Assembly (NCBI GenBank): GCA_002831545.1
Contig: CP025095.1
Coordinates: 682,001-746,000, forward strand
Direction: 5' to 3'
Source: Streptococcus suis
GTDB taxonomy: Bacteria; Bacillota; Bacilli; Lactobacillales; Streptococcaceae
Length of the DNA stretch: 64,000 nucleotides
Positions within the stretch are counted from its first letter, which is position 1. Each line of letters starts with the position of its first letter. The position numbers and the translations under genes were made by a program. Shown here piece after piece: positions 25,595 through 34,470 of the stretch. The notes under the pieces are model-generated. The model was not told the origin of the DNA. It did no database searches and worked only from the letters and a program-made list of their open reading frames with translations.

Positions 25595-26446
25595 ATGACA
25601 AAATGGAAAATTGTTGCAGATTCGGGCTGCGACTATCGTCAATTAGCCAATCTAGCTCCGGACACTGAATTTATTAGTGTGCCACTTACCATCCAAGTTG
25701 GAGAACAAGCATTTGTTGATGATGCAAGCTTAGATATTGATCACATGATGGAGGTGATGGAAGCATCTAAGTCTGCAGCGGGGTCGGCGTGTCCAAGTCC
25801 GCAGGCTTATCAGGCAGCTTTTGAGGGAGCTGAGAACATTATCGTTGTGACGATTACAGGTGGGCTATCTGGTAGTTTTAATGCGGCACGTGTAGCTAGG
25901 GATATGTATATCGAAGAGCATCCGAATGTCAATATCCATTTGATAGATAGTTTGTCAGCCAGTGGGGAAATGGATTTACTTGTTGACGAAATCAATCGCT
26001 TAATTGGTGCAGGACTAGATTTTCCACAAGTAGTAGAAGCGATAACTCACTATCGGGAACACAGTAAGCTCCTCTTTGTTTTAGCGAAGGTTGATAATCT
26101 TGTTAAGAATGGAAGACTGAGCAAATTGGTAGGCACTGTCGTTGGTCTTCTCAATATCCGTATGGTTGGTGAGGCAAGCGCTGAAGGAAAATTAGAGTTG
26201 CTTCAAAAGGCGCGTGGTCATAAGAAATCTGTGACAGCAGCCTTTGAAGAAATGAAAAAAGCAGGTTATGATGGTGGTCGAATTATCATGGCCCACCGCA
26301 ACAATGCTAAGTTCTTCCAACAATTCTCAGAGTTGGTAAAAGCAAGTTTTCCAACGGCTGTTATTGACGAAGTTGCAACATCAGGTCTATGCAGTTTTTA
26401 TGCTGAAGAAGGTGGACTTTTGATGGGCTATGAAGTGAAAGCGTGA
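25595..26446 (+). CDS. DegV family fatty-acid-binding protein
   Basis: A 283-residue cytoplasmic DegV/FakB-like protein. FakB members bind fatty acids and present them to the FakA kinase for phospholipid synthesis. Family features are the N-terminal VADSGCDY, the TITGGLSGSFNAA loop and VDNLVKNGRLSK. This corresponds in position to orfZ on the left flank of S. suis capsule loci. It is divergent from a TetR-type regulator that may control it. The fatty-acid preference cannot be read from sequence. Confidence 0.9.
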   Translation: MTKWKIVADSGCDYRQLANLAPDTEFISVPLTIQVGEQAFVDDASLDIDHMMEVMEASKSAAGSACPSPQAYQAAFEGAENIIVVTITGGLSGSFNAARVARDMYIEEHPNVNIHLIDSLSASGEMDLLVDEINRLIGAGLDFPQVVEAITHYREHSKLLFVLAKVDNLVKNGRLSKLVGTVVGLLNIRMVGEASAEGKLELLQKARGHKKSVTAAFEEMKKAGYDGGRIIMAHRNNAKFFQQFSELVKASFPTAVIDEVATSGLCSFYAEEGGLLMGYEVKA

Positions 26447-26457
26447 TTCACAGAGTA

Positions 26458-26611
26458 ATACTCAATGAAAATCAAAAGTAGCCTAGGAAACGAAGTCGAA
26501 GATAGAACTCTGTTACTATCTTATTTCAAGGTAACAGGCTGAAAACCTCCACTGGAGCTTTTCACTCATCAAGGCAAGTTGACAACGGATAATTTTGATT
26601 TTCGAAGAGTA
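26458..26611 (+). repeat. MITE-like element with IS630-type ends, copy 1
   Basis: A 154-bp element flanked by TA (26456-26457 and 26612-26613). Its left end ATACTCAATGAAAATCAAAA closely matches the right end of the IS630 element at 14977, and its right end on the minus strand, TACTCTTCGAAAATCAAAA, resembles that element's left end. It carries no gene. A second copy in opposite orientation lies at 53990-54142 with only about six differences. It resembles the RUP logic of pneumococcus, where a small repeat is moved by an IS630 transposase. Confidence 0.85.
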
Positions 26612-26645
26612 TAACAATTTTGGAATGTAGTTTCCACTATATAGA

Positions 26646-26685
26646 ATAATCCCCCTCGTCTTTTAAGTTCGAGGGGATTGTTTGT
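26646..26685. terminator. Terminator between convergent degV and MocR genes
   Basis: AATCCCCCTCG and CGAGGGGATT form a GC-rich stem (CCCCTCG 26652-26658 with CGAGGGG 26670-26676) followed by GTTTGT. It lies between genes that converge. Confidence 0.65.
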
Positions 26686-26701
26686 ATGAGACTATTGGAT
26701 T

Positions 26702-27961
26702 TCATTCATTCAAACATCTTACGAATTGCTCCAGTTTATCTGCAAAATCTTGTTCAAAGAAGATCTGTAAGAAATCAGCTTTCTGTCCGCTGAAATAATA
26801 ACACTTTTCAAACATATGTTGGATGCTAGGAGAAAGAATCCCCTTGCTTAGCTGAAAGGTCACGCTCCCTTTGGAAATTCGATACGGGATGTTCAAAGCG
26901 TATTTCTCTAAACAATCTTTTATTTTATTCCACTGAGCGTGATAAATGTGATGAAGATGCTGTGTGTTCCGTGCAAACATACCGTTATCAATGTAGAGCG
27001 AGAGAGCTTTTTGCATGATAAGATTGGTATCGTAGTCGATTAGACTTTTATGTTTGATGAAGGTATCATGTAGCTGATTAGGAAGGCTGATTGCACCGAT
27101 TCGGAGGGCAGGAAAGAGCGTCGGTGTAAAAGATTTTATGTAGATGACACGATTATCTGTATCAAGATAGTGTAAAGGTAGGCTATGACTAGAGTCGAAA
27201 TCCGCCAAATAGTCATCCTCAATGATGTAGACATCGTATTGCTTTGCTAATTTTACGATAGCTGTTTTTGTTGCTATATCATAGTTTGAACCGAGAGGGT
27301 TGTGCAAGCGAGGAATTGTGTAGAAAAACTTGATTTTTCCAGTTTGGAAGATACTTTCCAATTCTTCTAGGTCAATTCCATCTAAATCCCGTTCAATTGT
27401 TTGATAGGGGATTCCTTGATGTCGAATGAGCTCTATCATTCGTGAATAGGTAGGGTTCTCTATCAAGATTTCCGTTTTTCCAGCCCAGGTTTCCATTTGT
27501 GTGAGAATATATAGAGCTTGTTGACTACCAGCTGTGATAACCAGTTGGTCTTTTTTTGTATAGACATGATAGTCCATTAACAGACTTTGAACGGAGGAAA
27601 TCAATTCTGCTAATCCCTCTTGCTGGTGATAGTAGTTGAATAGGTAATTTTCCCGCCCAATAAGACTTTCGTTTAGACAAATCCGAAAATCTTCATAGGG
27701 TAATTCTTGAAAGTCTGCAGGATTGAGCTCTACAGTATGGTCTTGGAAATCTCTATCTTCTAAGATATAATAACCGCTTTTTTCGACAGCGTAGATCTTA
27801 TTTTGGTACTTTAATTCCAACATAGCCTTTTGGACAGTGTCTTTGCTACAATGATATTGCTCACTGAGTTGACGGATAGAAGGTAATTTCTCTCCACGTT
27901 TGAATCGATGTTCCTCTATTCCAGTCAAAATATCTTGGATGATAACTTGATATTTTTTCAT
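26702..27961 (-). CDS. MocR-type regulator (GntR HTH plus aminotransferase-like domain)
   Basis: A 419-residue protein with an N-terminal GntR winged helix (RFKRGEKLPSIRQLSEQYHCSKDTVQKAMLEL, about residues 18-50) and a fold-type I aminotransferase-like domain. The PLP lysine region is YIKSFTPTLFPALRIG and the NPTYSRM and IIEDDYLADF blocks are present. MocR proteins sense PLP or amino compounds and control nearby genes. It matches the orfY position beside S. suis capsule loci and is divergent from yaaA. What it controls here is not known. Confidence 0.88.
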   Translation of the reverse strand: MKKYQVIIQDILTGIEEHRFKRGEKLPSIRQLSEQYHCSKDTVQKAMLELKYQNKIYAVEKSGYYILEDRDFQDHTVELNPADFQELPYEDFRICLNESLIGRENYLFNYYHQQEGLAELISSVQSLLMDYHVYTKKDQLVITAGSQQALYILTQMETWAGKTEILIENPTYSRMIELIRHQGIPYQTIERDLDGIDLEELESIFQTGKIKFFYTIPRLHNPLGSNYDIATKTAIVKLAKQYDVYIIEDDYLADFDSSHSLPLHYLDTDNRVIYIKSFTPTLFPALRIGAISLPNQLHDTFIKHKSLIDYDTNLIMQKALSLYIDNGMFARNTQHLHHIYHAQWNKIKDCLEKYALNIPYRISKGSVTFQLSKGILSPSIQHMFEKCYYFSGQKADFLQIFFEQDFADKLEQFVRCLNE

Positions 27962-28064
27962 CTAGGCCCCCTTTTTATAGACTATGTTACTAGCTAGTAT
28001 ATAGGAAAAATTGAAGAAAGACAATATCTGGATGGGGTTGAGTTTCAGGAATTAAGCTACTCTA

Positions 28065-28073
28065 TGGTATAAT
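28065..28073 (+). promoter_or_regulatory. Extended -10 box immediately before yaaA
   Basis: TGGTATAAT ends at 28073 and the ATG of yaaA begins at 28080, so the expected transcription start is at or next to the start codon. No ribosome site fits between, which suggests a leaderless message. Confidence 0.5.
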
Positions 28074-28079
28074 TAAGTG

Positions 28080-28814
28080 ATGAAAATAATTATACCTAAT
28101 GCAAAAGAAGTAAATACAAATTTAGAGAATGCCTCGTTTTATCCCCTGTCTGATCGAAGTAAGCCGGTGCTGGATGCCATAAGTCAATTTGATGTAGAAA
28201 AGATGGCTGCCTTTTATAAATTGAATGAAGCAAAGGCTGAGTTAGAAGCTGACCGTTGGTATCGAATCAAGACAGGTCAAGCAAAAACCTATCCAGCCTG
28301 GCAGTTATATGATGGTCTTATGTATCGTTATATGGATAGGCGAGGTATAGATTCGAAAGAAGAAAATTATCTGCGTGACCATGTTCGTATAGCGACAGCC
28401 TTATACGGATTGATTCATCCTTTTGAATTCATTTCACCTCACCGCTTAGATTTTCAAGGGAGCTTAAAGATAGGCAATCAGTCTTTGAAACAGTACTGGC
28501 GACCGTATTATGACCAAGAAGTTGGTGATGATGAACTGATTCTCTCACTGGCTTCGTCAGAATTTGAGCAGGTGTTTTCTCCACAGTTTCAGAAAAGATT
28601 AGTTAAAATTCTTTTCATGGAAGAAAAAGCAGGTCAGCTAAAAGTTCACTCGACTATATCAAAAAAAGGTAGAGGAAGATTGCTGTCCTGGTTGGCTAAG
28701 AACAATATTCAGAAATTATCGGACATTCAAGATTTTAAGGTGGATGGCTTTGAATATTGTACTTCCGAATCAACGGCAAACCAACTTACCTTCATACGAT
28801 CAATCAAAATGTGA
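28080..28814 (+). CDS. yaaA: YaaA family peroxide-stress protein
   Basis: A 244-residue cytoplasmic DUF328/YaaA protein. In E. coli the family limits free iron and protects DNA during peroxide stress; DNA binding has been reported. Family blocks seen are LSDRSKPVLDAI, PAWQLYDGLMYRY, RIATALYGLIHPFEFISPHRLDF and the C-terminal GYEY-like GFEYCTSEST. It corresponds to orfX on the S. suis capsule flank. The ATG at 28080 is preferred over GTG 28077. It is monocistronic and separated from wzg by a promoter. Confidence 0.88.
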   Translation: MKIIIPNAKEVNTNLENASFYPLSDRSKPVLDAISQFDVEKMAAFYKLNEAKAELEADRWYRIKTGQAKTYPAWQLYDGLMYRYMDRRGIDSKEENYLRDHVRIATALYGLIHPFEFISPHRLDFQGSLKIGNQSLKQYWRPYYDQEVGDDELILSLASSEFEQVFSPQFQKRLVKILFMEEKAGQLKVHSTISKKGRGRLLSWLAKNNIQKLSDIQDFKVDGFEYCTSESTANQLTFIRSIKM

Positions 28815-28874
28815 AATTATGAAAAAGATAACGTTTTCCAGCACTAAGTAAGGATAGGAAAATATTAATTTCTA

Positions 28875-28883
28875 TGATATAAT
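28875..28883 (+). promoter_or_regulatory. Main capsule operon promoter
   Basis: TGATATAAT is an extended -10 box 37 bases before the wzg ATG, with no convincing -35 box. The ribosome site AGGAAGG is at 28907-28913. This is the only clear promoter ahead of the long run of overlapping capsule genes. Confidence 0.6.
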
Positions 28884-28919
28884 GGGTGCGTTATAAGTAA
28901 AAGTCTAGGAAGGTTGTTT

Positions 28920-30359
28920 ATGAAAAAGAGAAGCGGACGAAGTAAGTCGTCCAAGTTCAAATTGGTAAATTTTGCGCTTTTGGGACTTTATGCCATTACT
29001 CTATGTTTGTTCTTAGTGACCATGTATCGCTATAACATCCTAGATTTCCGGTATTTAAACTATATTGTGACGCTTTTGCTAGTAGGAGTGGCAGTATTGG
29101 CTGGATTATTGATGTGGCGTAAGAAAGCGCGCATATTTACAGCGCTCTTACTTGTTTTTTCACTAGTCATCACGTCTGTTGGAATCTATGGAATGCAAGA
29201 AGTTGTAAAATTTTCAACACGACTAAATTCAAATTCGACATTTTCAGAATATGAAATGAGCATTCTTGTCCCTGCAAATAGTGATATTACAGATGTTCGT
29301 CAGCTTACGAATGTTCTTGCTCCAGCCGAATACGACCAAGATAACATCACCGCTTTGTTGGATGACATATCCAAAATGGAATCTACTCAACTAGCAACTA
29401 GCCCCACAACCTCTTACCTGACAGCATATCAATCTATGTTGAATGGTGAGAGTCAAGCGATGGTCTTCAACGGAGTTTTTAGCAATATTTTAGAAAATGA
29501 AGACCCAGACTTTTCTTCAAAAGTGAAAAAAATATATAGTTTCAAAGTGACTCAGACTGTTGAAACAGCAGTCAAACAAGCGAGTGGGGACAGCTTCAAT
29601 ATCTATATCAGTGGTATTGATACCTACGGTCCAATTTCATCTGTTTCGCGTTCCGATGTCAATATCATTATGACTGTCAATCGTGCGACACATAAGATTT
29701 TATTGACAACTACTCCACGAGATTCATACGTTGCTATCGCAGATGGTGGGCAAAATCAATACGATAAACTAACACATGCTGGAATTTATGGTGTGAACGC
29801 CTCCGTGCACACCTTAGAAAATCTTTATGGTATTGACATTAGTAACTATATCCGACTCAACTTTACTTCCTTCTTACAGTTGATTGATTTGGTTGGTGGT
29901 ATTGATGTTGAAAATACCCAAGAATTTACAAGCGGAGGGTATAATTTCCCGGTTGGGACAGTGCATCTAGATGCAGAGCAAGCGCTAATCTTTGTTCGTG
30001 AGCGGTATTCGTTGGCTAATGGTGATAATGATCGCGGTCAAAACCAAGAAAAAGTCATTGCAGCCCTCATAAAAAAATTGAGTTCACCAGATAATCTAGC
30101 GAATTATCAAGCTATTCTAACTGGTTTGGAAGGATCTATCCAAACAGATTTGAGCTTAGAAACGATTATGGGCTTGGTAAATACCCAATTAGAATCAGGA
30201 ACACAATTTACAGTAGAGTCACAAGCATTGACAGGAACAGGACGCTCAGATTTATCTTCTTATGCGATGCCTGGATCACAACTTTATATGATGGAAATTA
30301 ACCAAGACAGTCTGGAGCAAGCAAAGGCAGCGATTCAGTCAGTATTGGATGGAAATTAA
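28920..30359 (+). CDS. wzg: LytR-CpsA-Psr family capsule attachment/regulatory protein (Wzg, CpsA)
   Basis: A 479-residue membrane protein with three N-terminal membrane segments (about residues 15-85), a DNA_PPF/accessory region and the LCP catalytic domain ([55 protein letters not shown]). LCP proteins move undecaprenyl-linked polymers onto peptidoglycan on the outer face of the membrane. The start is ATG 28920, behind AGGAAGG; the frame is open six bases further up from a TTG. It is the first gene of the capsule operon. Confidence 0.94.
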   Translation: MKKRSGRSKSSKFKLVNFALLGLYAITLCLFLVTMYRYNILDFRYLNYIVTLLLVGVAVLAGLLMWRKKARIFTALLLVFSLVITSVGIYGMQEVVKFSTRLNSNSTFSEYEMSILVPANSDITDVRQLTNVLAPAEYDQDNITALLDDISKMESTQLATSPTTSYLTAYQSMLNGESQAMVFNGVFSNILENEDPDFSSKVKKIYSFKVTQTVETAVKQASGDSFNIYISGIDTYGPISSVSRSDVNIIMTVNRATHKILLTTTPRDSYVAIADGGQNQYDKLTHAGIYGVNASVHTLENLYGIDISNYIRLNFTSFLQLIDLVGGIDVENTQEFTSGGYNFPVGTVHLDAEQALIFVRERYSLANGDNDRGQNQEKVIAALIKKLSSPDNLANYQAILTGLEGSIQTDLSLETIMGLVNTQLESGTQFTVESQALTGTGRSDLSSYAMPGSQLYMMEINQDSLEQAKAAIQSVLDGN

Positions 30360-30374
30360 AAAATAGGAGAAAAT

Positions 30375-31064
30375 ATGAACAACCAAGAAGTAAATGCAAT
30401 CGAAATCGATGTTTTATTCTTACTAAAAACAATTTGGAGAAAGAAATTTTTAATTCTCTTAACTGCAGTGTTGACTGCGGGGTTGGCATTTGTCTACAGT
30501 AGCTTTTTAGTGGCACCTCAATATGATGCGACAACTCGTATCTATGTAGTAAGCCAAAATGTAGAAGCTGGTGCCGGGTTGACCAACCAAGAGTTACAAG
30601 CAGGTACCTATTTGGTAAAAGATTATAAGGAAATTATTCTATCACAAGATGTACTGACGCAGGTAGCTACAGAGTTGAACTTGAACGAGAACTTAAAAGA
30701 AAAGGTTTCAGTTTCTATTCCTGTTGATACTCGTATCGTTTCTATCTCCGTGCGTGATGCGGATCCAAATGAAGCGGCACGTATTGCAAATAGCCTTCGC
30801 ACCTTTGCAGCGCAAAAGATTGTTGAGGTCACTAAAGTAAGCGATGTGACAACACTTGAAGAAGCAGTCCCAGCGGAAGAACCAACCACTCCGAATATAA
30901 AACGCAATATCTTGCTTGGTTTATTAGCTGGAGGTATCTTGGCAACGGGAATTATCTTGGCTATGGAAGTTTTGGATGACCGTGTCAAACGCCCTCAGGA
31001 TATTGAAGAGGTAATGGGCTTGACCTTGCTTGGTGTAGTACCAGATTCGAAGAAATTGAAATAG
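30375..31064 (+). CDS. wzd: Capsule chain-length co-polymerase (Wzd, CpsB-type)
   Basis: A 229-residue Wzz-domain membrane protein with two membrane segments (about residues 26-46 and 177-197) and an extracellular loop, ending in a cytoplasmic tail ([23 protein letters not shown]). Together with Wze it controls polymer length and export and activates the kinase through its tail. A proline-rich [11 protein letters not shown] stretch precedes the second membrane segment, as in other PCP2b proteins. It follows wzg by 15 bases. Confidence 0.94.
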   Translation: MNNQEVNAIEIDVLFLLKTIWRKKFLILLTAVLTAGLAFVYSSFLVAPQYDATTRIYVVSQNVEAGAGLTNQELQAGTYLVKDYKEIILSQDVLTQVATELNLNENLKEKVSVSIPVDTRIVSISVRDADPNEAARIANSLRTFAAQKIVEVTKVSDVTTLEEAVPAEEPTTPNIKRNILLGLLAGGILATGIILAMEVLDDRVKRPQDIEEVMGLTLLGVVPDSKKLK

Positions 31065-31073
31065 GAGAACAAT

Positions 31074-31760
31074 ATGGCAACGTTAGAAATTGCGCGTACA
31101 AAAAGAGAGATAGTAAATAAAACCGAGGAGTATTTCAATGCCATCCGTACCAACATTCAGCTTAGCGGAGCGGATATTAAGGTTGTTGGCATTACCTCTG
31201 TTCAATCAAATGAAGGTAAGAGTACAACTGCGGCTAGTCTCGCTATTGCCTATGCTCGTTCAGGTTATAAGACCGTTTTGGTGGATGCAGATATCCGAAA
31301 TTCAGTCATGCCTGGTTTCTTCAAGCCAATTACAAAGATTACAGGCTTGACGGATTACCTAGCAGGGACAACAGACTTGTCTCAAGGATTATGCGATACA
31401 GATATTCCAAACTTGACCGTCATTGAGTCAGGAAAGGTTTCTCCCAACCCTACTGCCCTTTTACAAAGTAAGAATTTTGAAAATCTACTTGCGACTCTTC
31501 GTCGCTATTATGATTATGTTATCGTTGACTGTCCACCATTAGGACTGGTAATTGATGCAGCTATCATTGCACAAAAATGTGATGCGATGGTTGCAGTAGT
31601 AGAAGCAGGCCATGTTAAGCGCTCATCTTTGAAAAAAGTAAAAGAGCAGTTGGATCAAACAGGCACACCGTTCTTAGGCGTTATCTTGAACAAATATGAT
31701 ATTGCCAATGAGAAGTATAGTGAATACGGAAACTACGGACATTACGGCAAAAAAGCTTAA
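31074..31760 (+). CDS. wze: Capsule tyrosine autokinase (Wze, CpsC/CpsD-type)
   Basis: A 228-residue BY-kinase. The Walker A QSNEGKSTTA (about residues 44-53), the A' motif VLVDADIR and the Walker B VIVDCPPLG are present. The C-terminal tail has a tyrosine cluster (four Tyr in YSEYGNYGHYGKKA), the autophosphorylation site that is cycled by Wzh. It works on the inner face of the membrane with Wzd to tune capsule amount and length. Confidence 0.95.
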   Translation: MATLEIARTKREIVNKTEEYFNAIRTNIQLSGADIKVVGITSVQSNEGKSTTAASLAIAYARSGYKTVLVDADIRNSVMPGFFKPITKITGLTDYLAGTTDLSQGLCDTDIPNLTVIESGKVSPNPTALLQSKNFENLLATLRRYYDYVIVDCPPLGLVIDAAIIAQKCDAMVAVVEAGHVKRSSLKKVKEQLDQTGTPFLGVILNKYDIANEKYSEYGNYGHYGKKA

Positions 31761-31798
31761 TTTCTCAGATAATATAAGTTTGATAAGTAGGTATTAGT

Positions 31799-32530
31799 AT
31801 GATTGATATTCATTCGCATATCATATTTGGTGTGGATGACGGTCCCGAAACTATTGAAGAGAGCCTGAGTTTGATAGGCGAAGCTTATCGTCAAGGTGTT
31901 CGCTATATCGTAGCGACATCTCATAGACGAAAAGGGATGTTTGAAACACCAGAAAAAGTTATCATGACTAACTTTCTTCAACTTAAAGCAGCAGTAGCAG
32001 AAGTTTATCCTGAAATACGATTGTGCTATGGTGCTGAATTGTATTATAGTAAAGATATCTTAAGCAAACTTGAAAAAAAGAAAGTACCCACACTTAATGG
32101 CTCGCGCTATATTCTCTTGGAGTTCAGTATGAATACTCCCTGGAAAGAGATTCAAGAAGCAGTGAATGAAGTGACGCTACTTGGGCTAACTCCCGTACTT
32201 GCCCATATAGAACGATATGATGCCCTAGCGTTTCATGCAGAGAGAGTAGAAGAGTTAATTGACAAGGGATGCTATACTCAGGTAAATAGTAACCATGTGC
32301 TGAAGCCCGCTTTAATTGGCGATCGAGCAAAAGAATTTAAAAAACGTACTCGGTATTTTTTAGAGCAGGACTTAGTACATTGTGTTGCTAGCGATATGCA
32401 TAATTTATATAGTAGACCTCCGTTCATGAGTGATGCTTATAAGTTAATAACAGAGGAATTTGGCAAAGATAAAGCGAAAGCGTTGCTGAAAAAGAATCCT
32501 CTTATGCTATTAAAAAACCAGGCGATTTAA
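31799..32530 (+). CDS. wzh: PHP-type tyrosine-protein phosphatase (Wzh)
   Basis: A 243-residue metal-dependent phosphatase that removes phosphate from the Wze tyrosine tail. The PHP metal motifs IDIHSHI (residues 2-8), FGVDDGP, ATSHRRKG, LAHIERY and the final ASDMHN are all seen. It is the last of the four conserved regulatory genes at the front of the capsule operon. In the usual S. suis naming this is cpsD-like. Confidence 0.93.
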   Translation: MIDIHSHIIFGVDDGPETIEESLSLIGEAYRQGVRYIVATSHRRKGMFETPEKVIMTNFLQLKAAVAEVYPEIRLCYGAELYYSKDILSKLEKKKVPTLNGSRYILLEFSMNTPWKEIQEAVNEVTLLGLTPVLAHIERYDALAFHAERVEELIDKGCYTQVNSNHVLKPALIGDRAKEFKKRTRYFLEQDLVHCVASDMHNLYSRPPFMSDAYKLITEEFGKDKAKALLKKNPLMLLKNQAI

Positions 32531-32558
32531 ACTGGTTACTCTAGATTGTGGAGAAAAA

Positions 32559-34385
32559 ATGGATTTAGGAACTGTTACTGACAAACTGTTAGAGCGCAAC
32601 AGTAAACGATTGATACTCATGTGCATGGATACGTGTCTTCTTATAGTTTCCATGATTTTGAGCAGGCTGTTTTTGGATGTTATTATTGACATACCAGATG
32701 AACGCTTTATTCTTGCAGTTTTATTTGTTTTAATATTCTACCTGATTATCTCAGTTAGACTAAAGGTTTTTTCGTTAATTACGAGGTATACTGGATATCA
32801 AAGTTATGTGAAAATAGGACTGAGTTTGATATCCGCTTATTCATTATTTTTAATCATTTCAATGATTCTATGGCAGACCTTTAGTTATCGTTTCATCTTA
32901 GTGTCCTTATTTTTGTCGTATGTAATGCTCATTACTCCGAGGATTGTTTGGAAAGTCTTACATGAGACGAGAAAAAATGTCATTCGAAAGAAGGATAGCC
33001 CACTAAGAATCTTAGTAGTAGGTGCTGGAGATGGTGGGAATATCTTCATCAATACCGTCGAAGATCGAAAATTGAATTTTGAAATTGTCGGTATAATTGA
33101 TCGTGATCCAAATAAACTTGGAACATTTATCCGTACCGCTAAAGTTTTAGGAAACCGTAATGATATTCCACGATTGGTAGAGGAATTAGCTGTTGACCAA
33201 GTGACGATTGCCATCCCTTCTTTAAATGGTAAGGAGCGAGAGAAGATTGTTGAAATCTGTAACACTACAGGAGTGACCGTCAATAATATGCCGAGCATTG
33301 AAGACATTATGGCGGGGAACATGTCTGTCAGTGCCTTTCAGGAAATTGACGTAGCAGACCTTCTTGGTCGACCAGAGGTTGTTTTGGATCAGGATGAATT
33401 GAATCAGTTTTTCAAAGGGAAAACAATCCTTGTCACAGGAGCAGGTGGCTCTATCGGTTCAGAGTTATGTCGTCAAATTGCTAAGTTTATGCCTAAACGC
33501 TTGATGTTGCTTGGACATGGAGAAAATTCAATCTATCTCATTCATCGAGAGTTACTGGAAAAGTACCAAGGTAAGATTGAGTTGGTCCCTCTCATTGCAG
33601 ATATTCAAGATAGAGAATTGATTTTTAGCATAATGGCTGAATATCAACCCGATGTTGTTTATCATGCTGCAGCACATAAGCATGTTCCTTTGATGGAATA
33701 CAATCCACATGAAGCAGTGAAGAATAATATTTTTGGAACGAAGAATGTGGCTGAGGCGGCTAAAACTGCAAAAGTTGCCAAATTTGTTATGGTTTCAACA
33801 GATAAAGCTGTTAATCCGCCAAATGTTATGGGAGCGACTAAACGTGTTGCAGAAATGATTGTAACAGGTTTAAACGAGCCAGGTCAGACTCAATTTGCGG
33901 CAGTTCGTTTTGGGAATGTTCTAGGTAGTCGTGGCAGTGTTGTGCCGCTATTCAAGGAACAAATTAGAAAAGGTGGACCTGTTACGGTCACCGACTTTAG
34001 GATGACTCGTTATTTCATGACGATTCCTGAGGCAAGTCGTTTGGTTATACAAGCTGGACATTTGGCAAAAGGTGGAGAAATCTTTGTCTTGGATATGGGC
34101 GAGCCTGTACAAATTCTGGAATTGGCAAGAAAAGTTATTCTGCTGAGTGGTCATACTGAGGAAGAAATCGGGATTGTAGAATCTGGAATCAGACCAGGCG
34201 AGAAACTCTACGAGGAATTACTATCAACAGAAGAACGTGTCAGCGAACAGATTTATGAAAAAATATTTGTGGGTCGCGTTACAAATAAGCAATCGGACAT
34301 TGTCAATTCATTTATCAATGGATTACTCCAAAAAGATAGAAATGAATTAAAAGATGTGTTGATTGAATTTGCAAAACAAGAATAA
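32559..34385 (+). CDS. CapD/WbpM-type UDP-GlcNAc 4,6-dehydratase (membrane)
   Basis: A 608-residue polysaccharide biosynthesis protein. Residues 20-125 hold four membrane segments, then a first Rossmann domain (VVGAGDGGN, about 149) and a second SDR domain with TGAGGSIGSE (about 293) and the active-site stretch STDKAVNP..MGATK (Met424, Lys428). Met in place of the usual SDR Tyr is typical of FlaA1/WbpM 4,6-dehydratases. The likely reaction is UDP-GlcNAc to UDP-4-keto-6-deoxy-GlcNAc, feeding the first capsule sugar. A row of hairpins and a Fic gene follow. Confidence 0.9.
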   Translation: MDLGTVTDKLLERNSKRLILMCMDTCLLIVSMILSRLFLDVIIDIPDERFILAVLFVLIFYLIISVRLKVFSLITRYTGYQSYVKIGLSLISAYSLFLIISMILWQTFSYRFILVSLFLSYVMLITPRIVWKVLHETRKNVIRKKDSPLRILVVGAGDGGNIFINTVEDRKLNFEIVGIIDRDPNKLGTFIRTAKVLGNRNDIPRLVEELAVDQVTIAIPSLNGKEREKIVEICNTTGVTVNNMPSIEDIMAGNMSVSAFQEIDVADLLGRPEVVLDQDELNQFFKGKTILVTGAGGSIGSELCRQIAKFMPKRLMLLGHGENSIYLIHRELLEKYQGKIELVPLIADIQDRELIFSIMAEYQPDVVYHAAAHKHVPLMEYNPHEAVKNNIFGTKNVAEAAKTAKVAKFVMVSTDKAVNPPNVMGATKRVAEMIVTGLNEPGQTQFAAVRFGNVLGSRGSVVPLFKEQIRKGGPVTVTDFRMTRYFMTIPEASRLVIQAGHLAKGGEIFVLDMGEPVQILELARKVILLSGHTEEEIGIVESGIRPGEKLYEELLSTEERVSEQIYEKIFVGRVTNKQSDIVNSFINGLLQKDRNELKDVLIEFAKQE

Positions 34386-34386
34386 A

Positions 34387-34411
34387 GAAAGTAAAAGATA
34401 TTTTTACTTTC
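34387..34411 (+). terminator. Hairpin after the dehydratase gene, possible attenuator
   Basis: GAAAGTAAAA (34387-34396) pairs perfectly with TTTTACTTTC (34402-34411). It is AT-rich and not followed by a T-run, so it may be only a weak terminator or processing site. Confidence 0.4.
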
Positions 34412-34440
34412 CTAGAGTTTAAACGATGTTTAAATTCTAG
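34412..34440. repeat. Long inverted repeat between the dehydratase and Fic genes
   Basis: CTAGAGTTTAAAC (34412-34424) pairs with GTTTAAATTCTAG (34428-34440) around a 3-base loop, with a single mismatch or wobble. It is directly next to the previous hairpin and before a third small one (GGAAG...CTTTCC, 34440-34459). Confidence 0.6.
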
Positions 34441-34470
34441 GAAGGTTGAAAAACTTTCCAGAGGTAAGAT

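Noticed and set aside
25469..25642. Longer start for the TetR-type gene
   Set aside because: It would overlap degV and its promoter; ATG 25468 has a good ribosome site and begins the conserved part.
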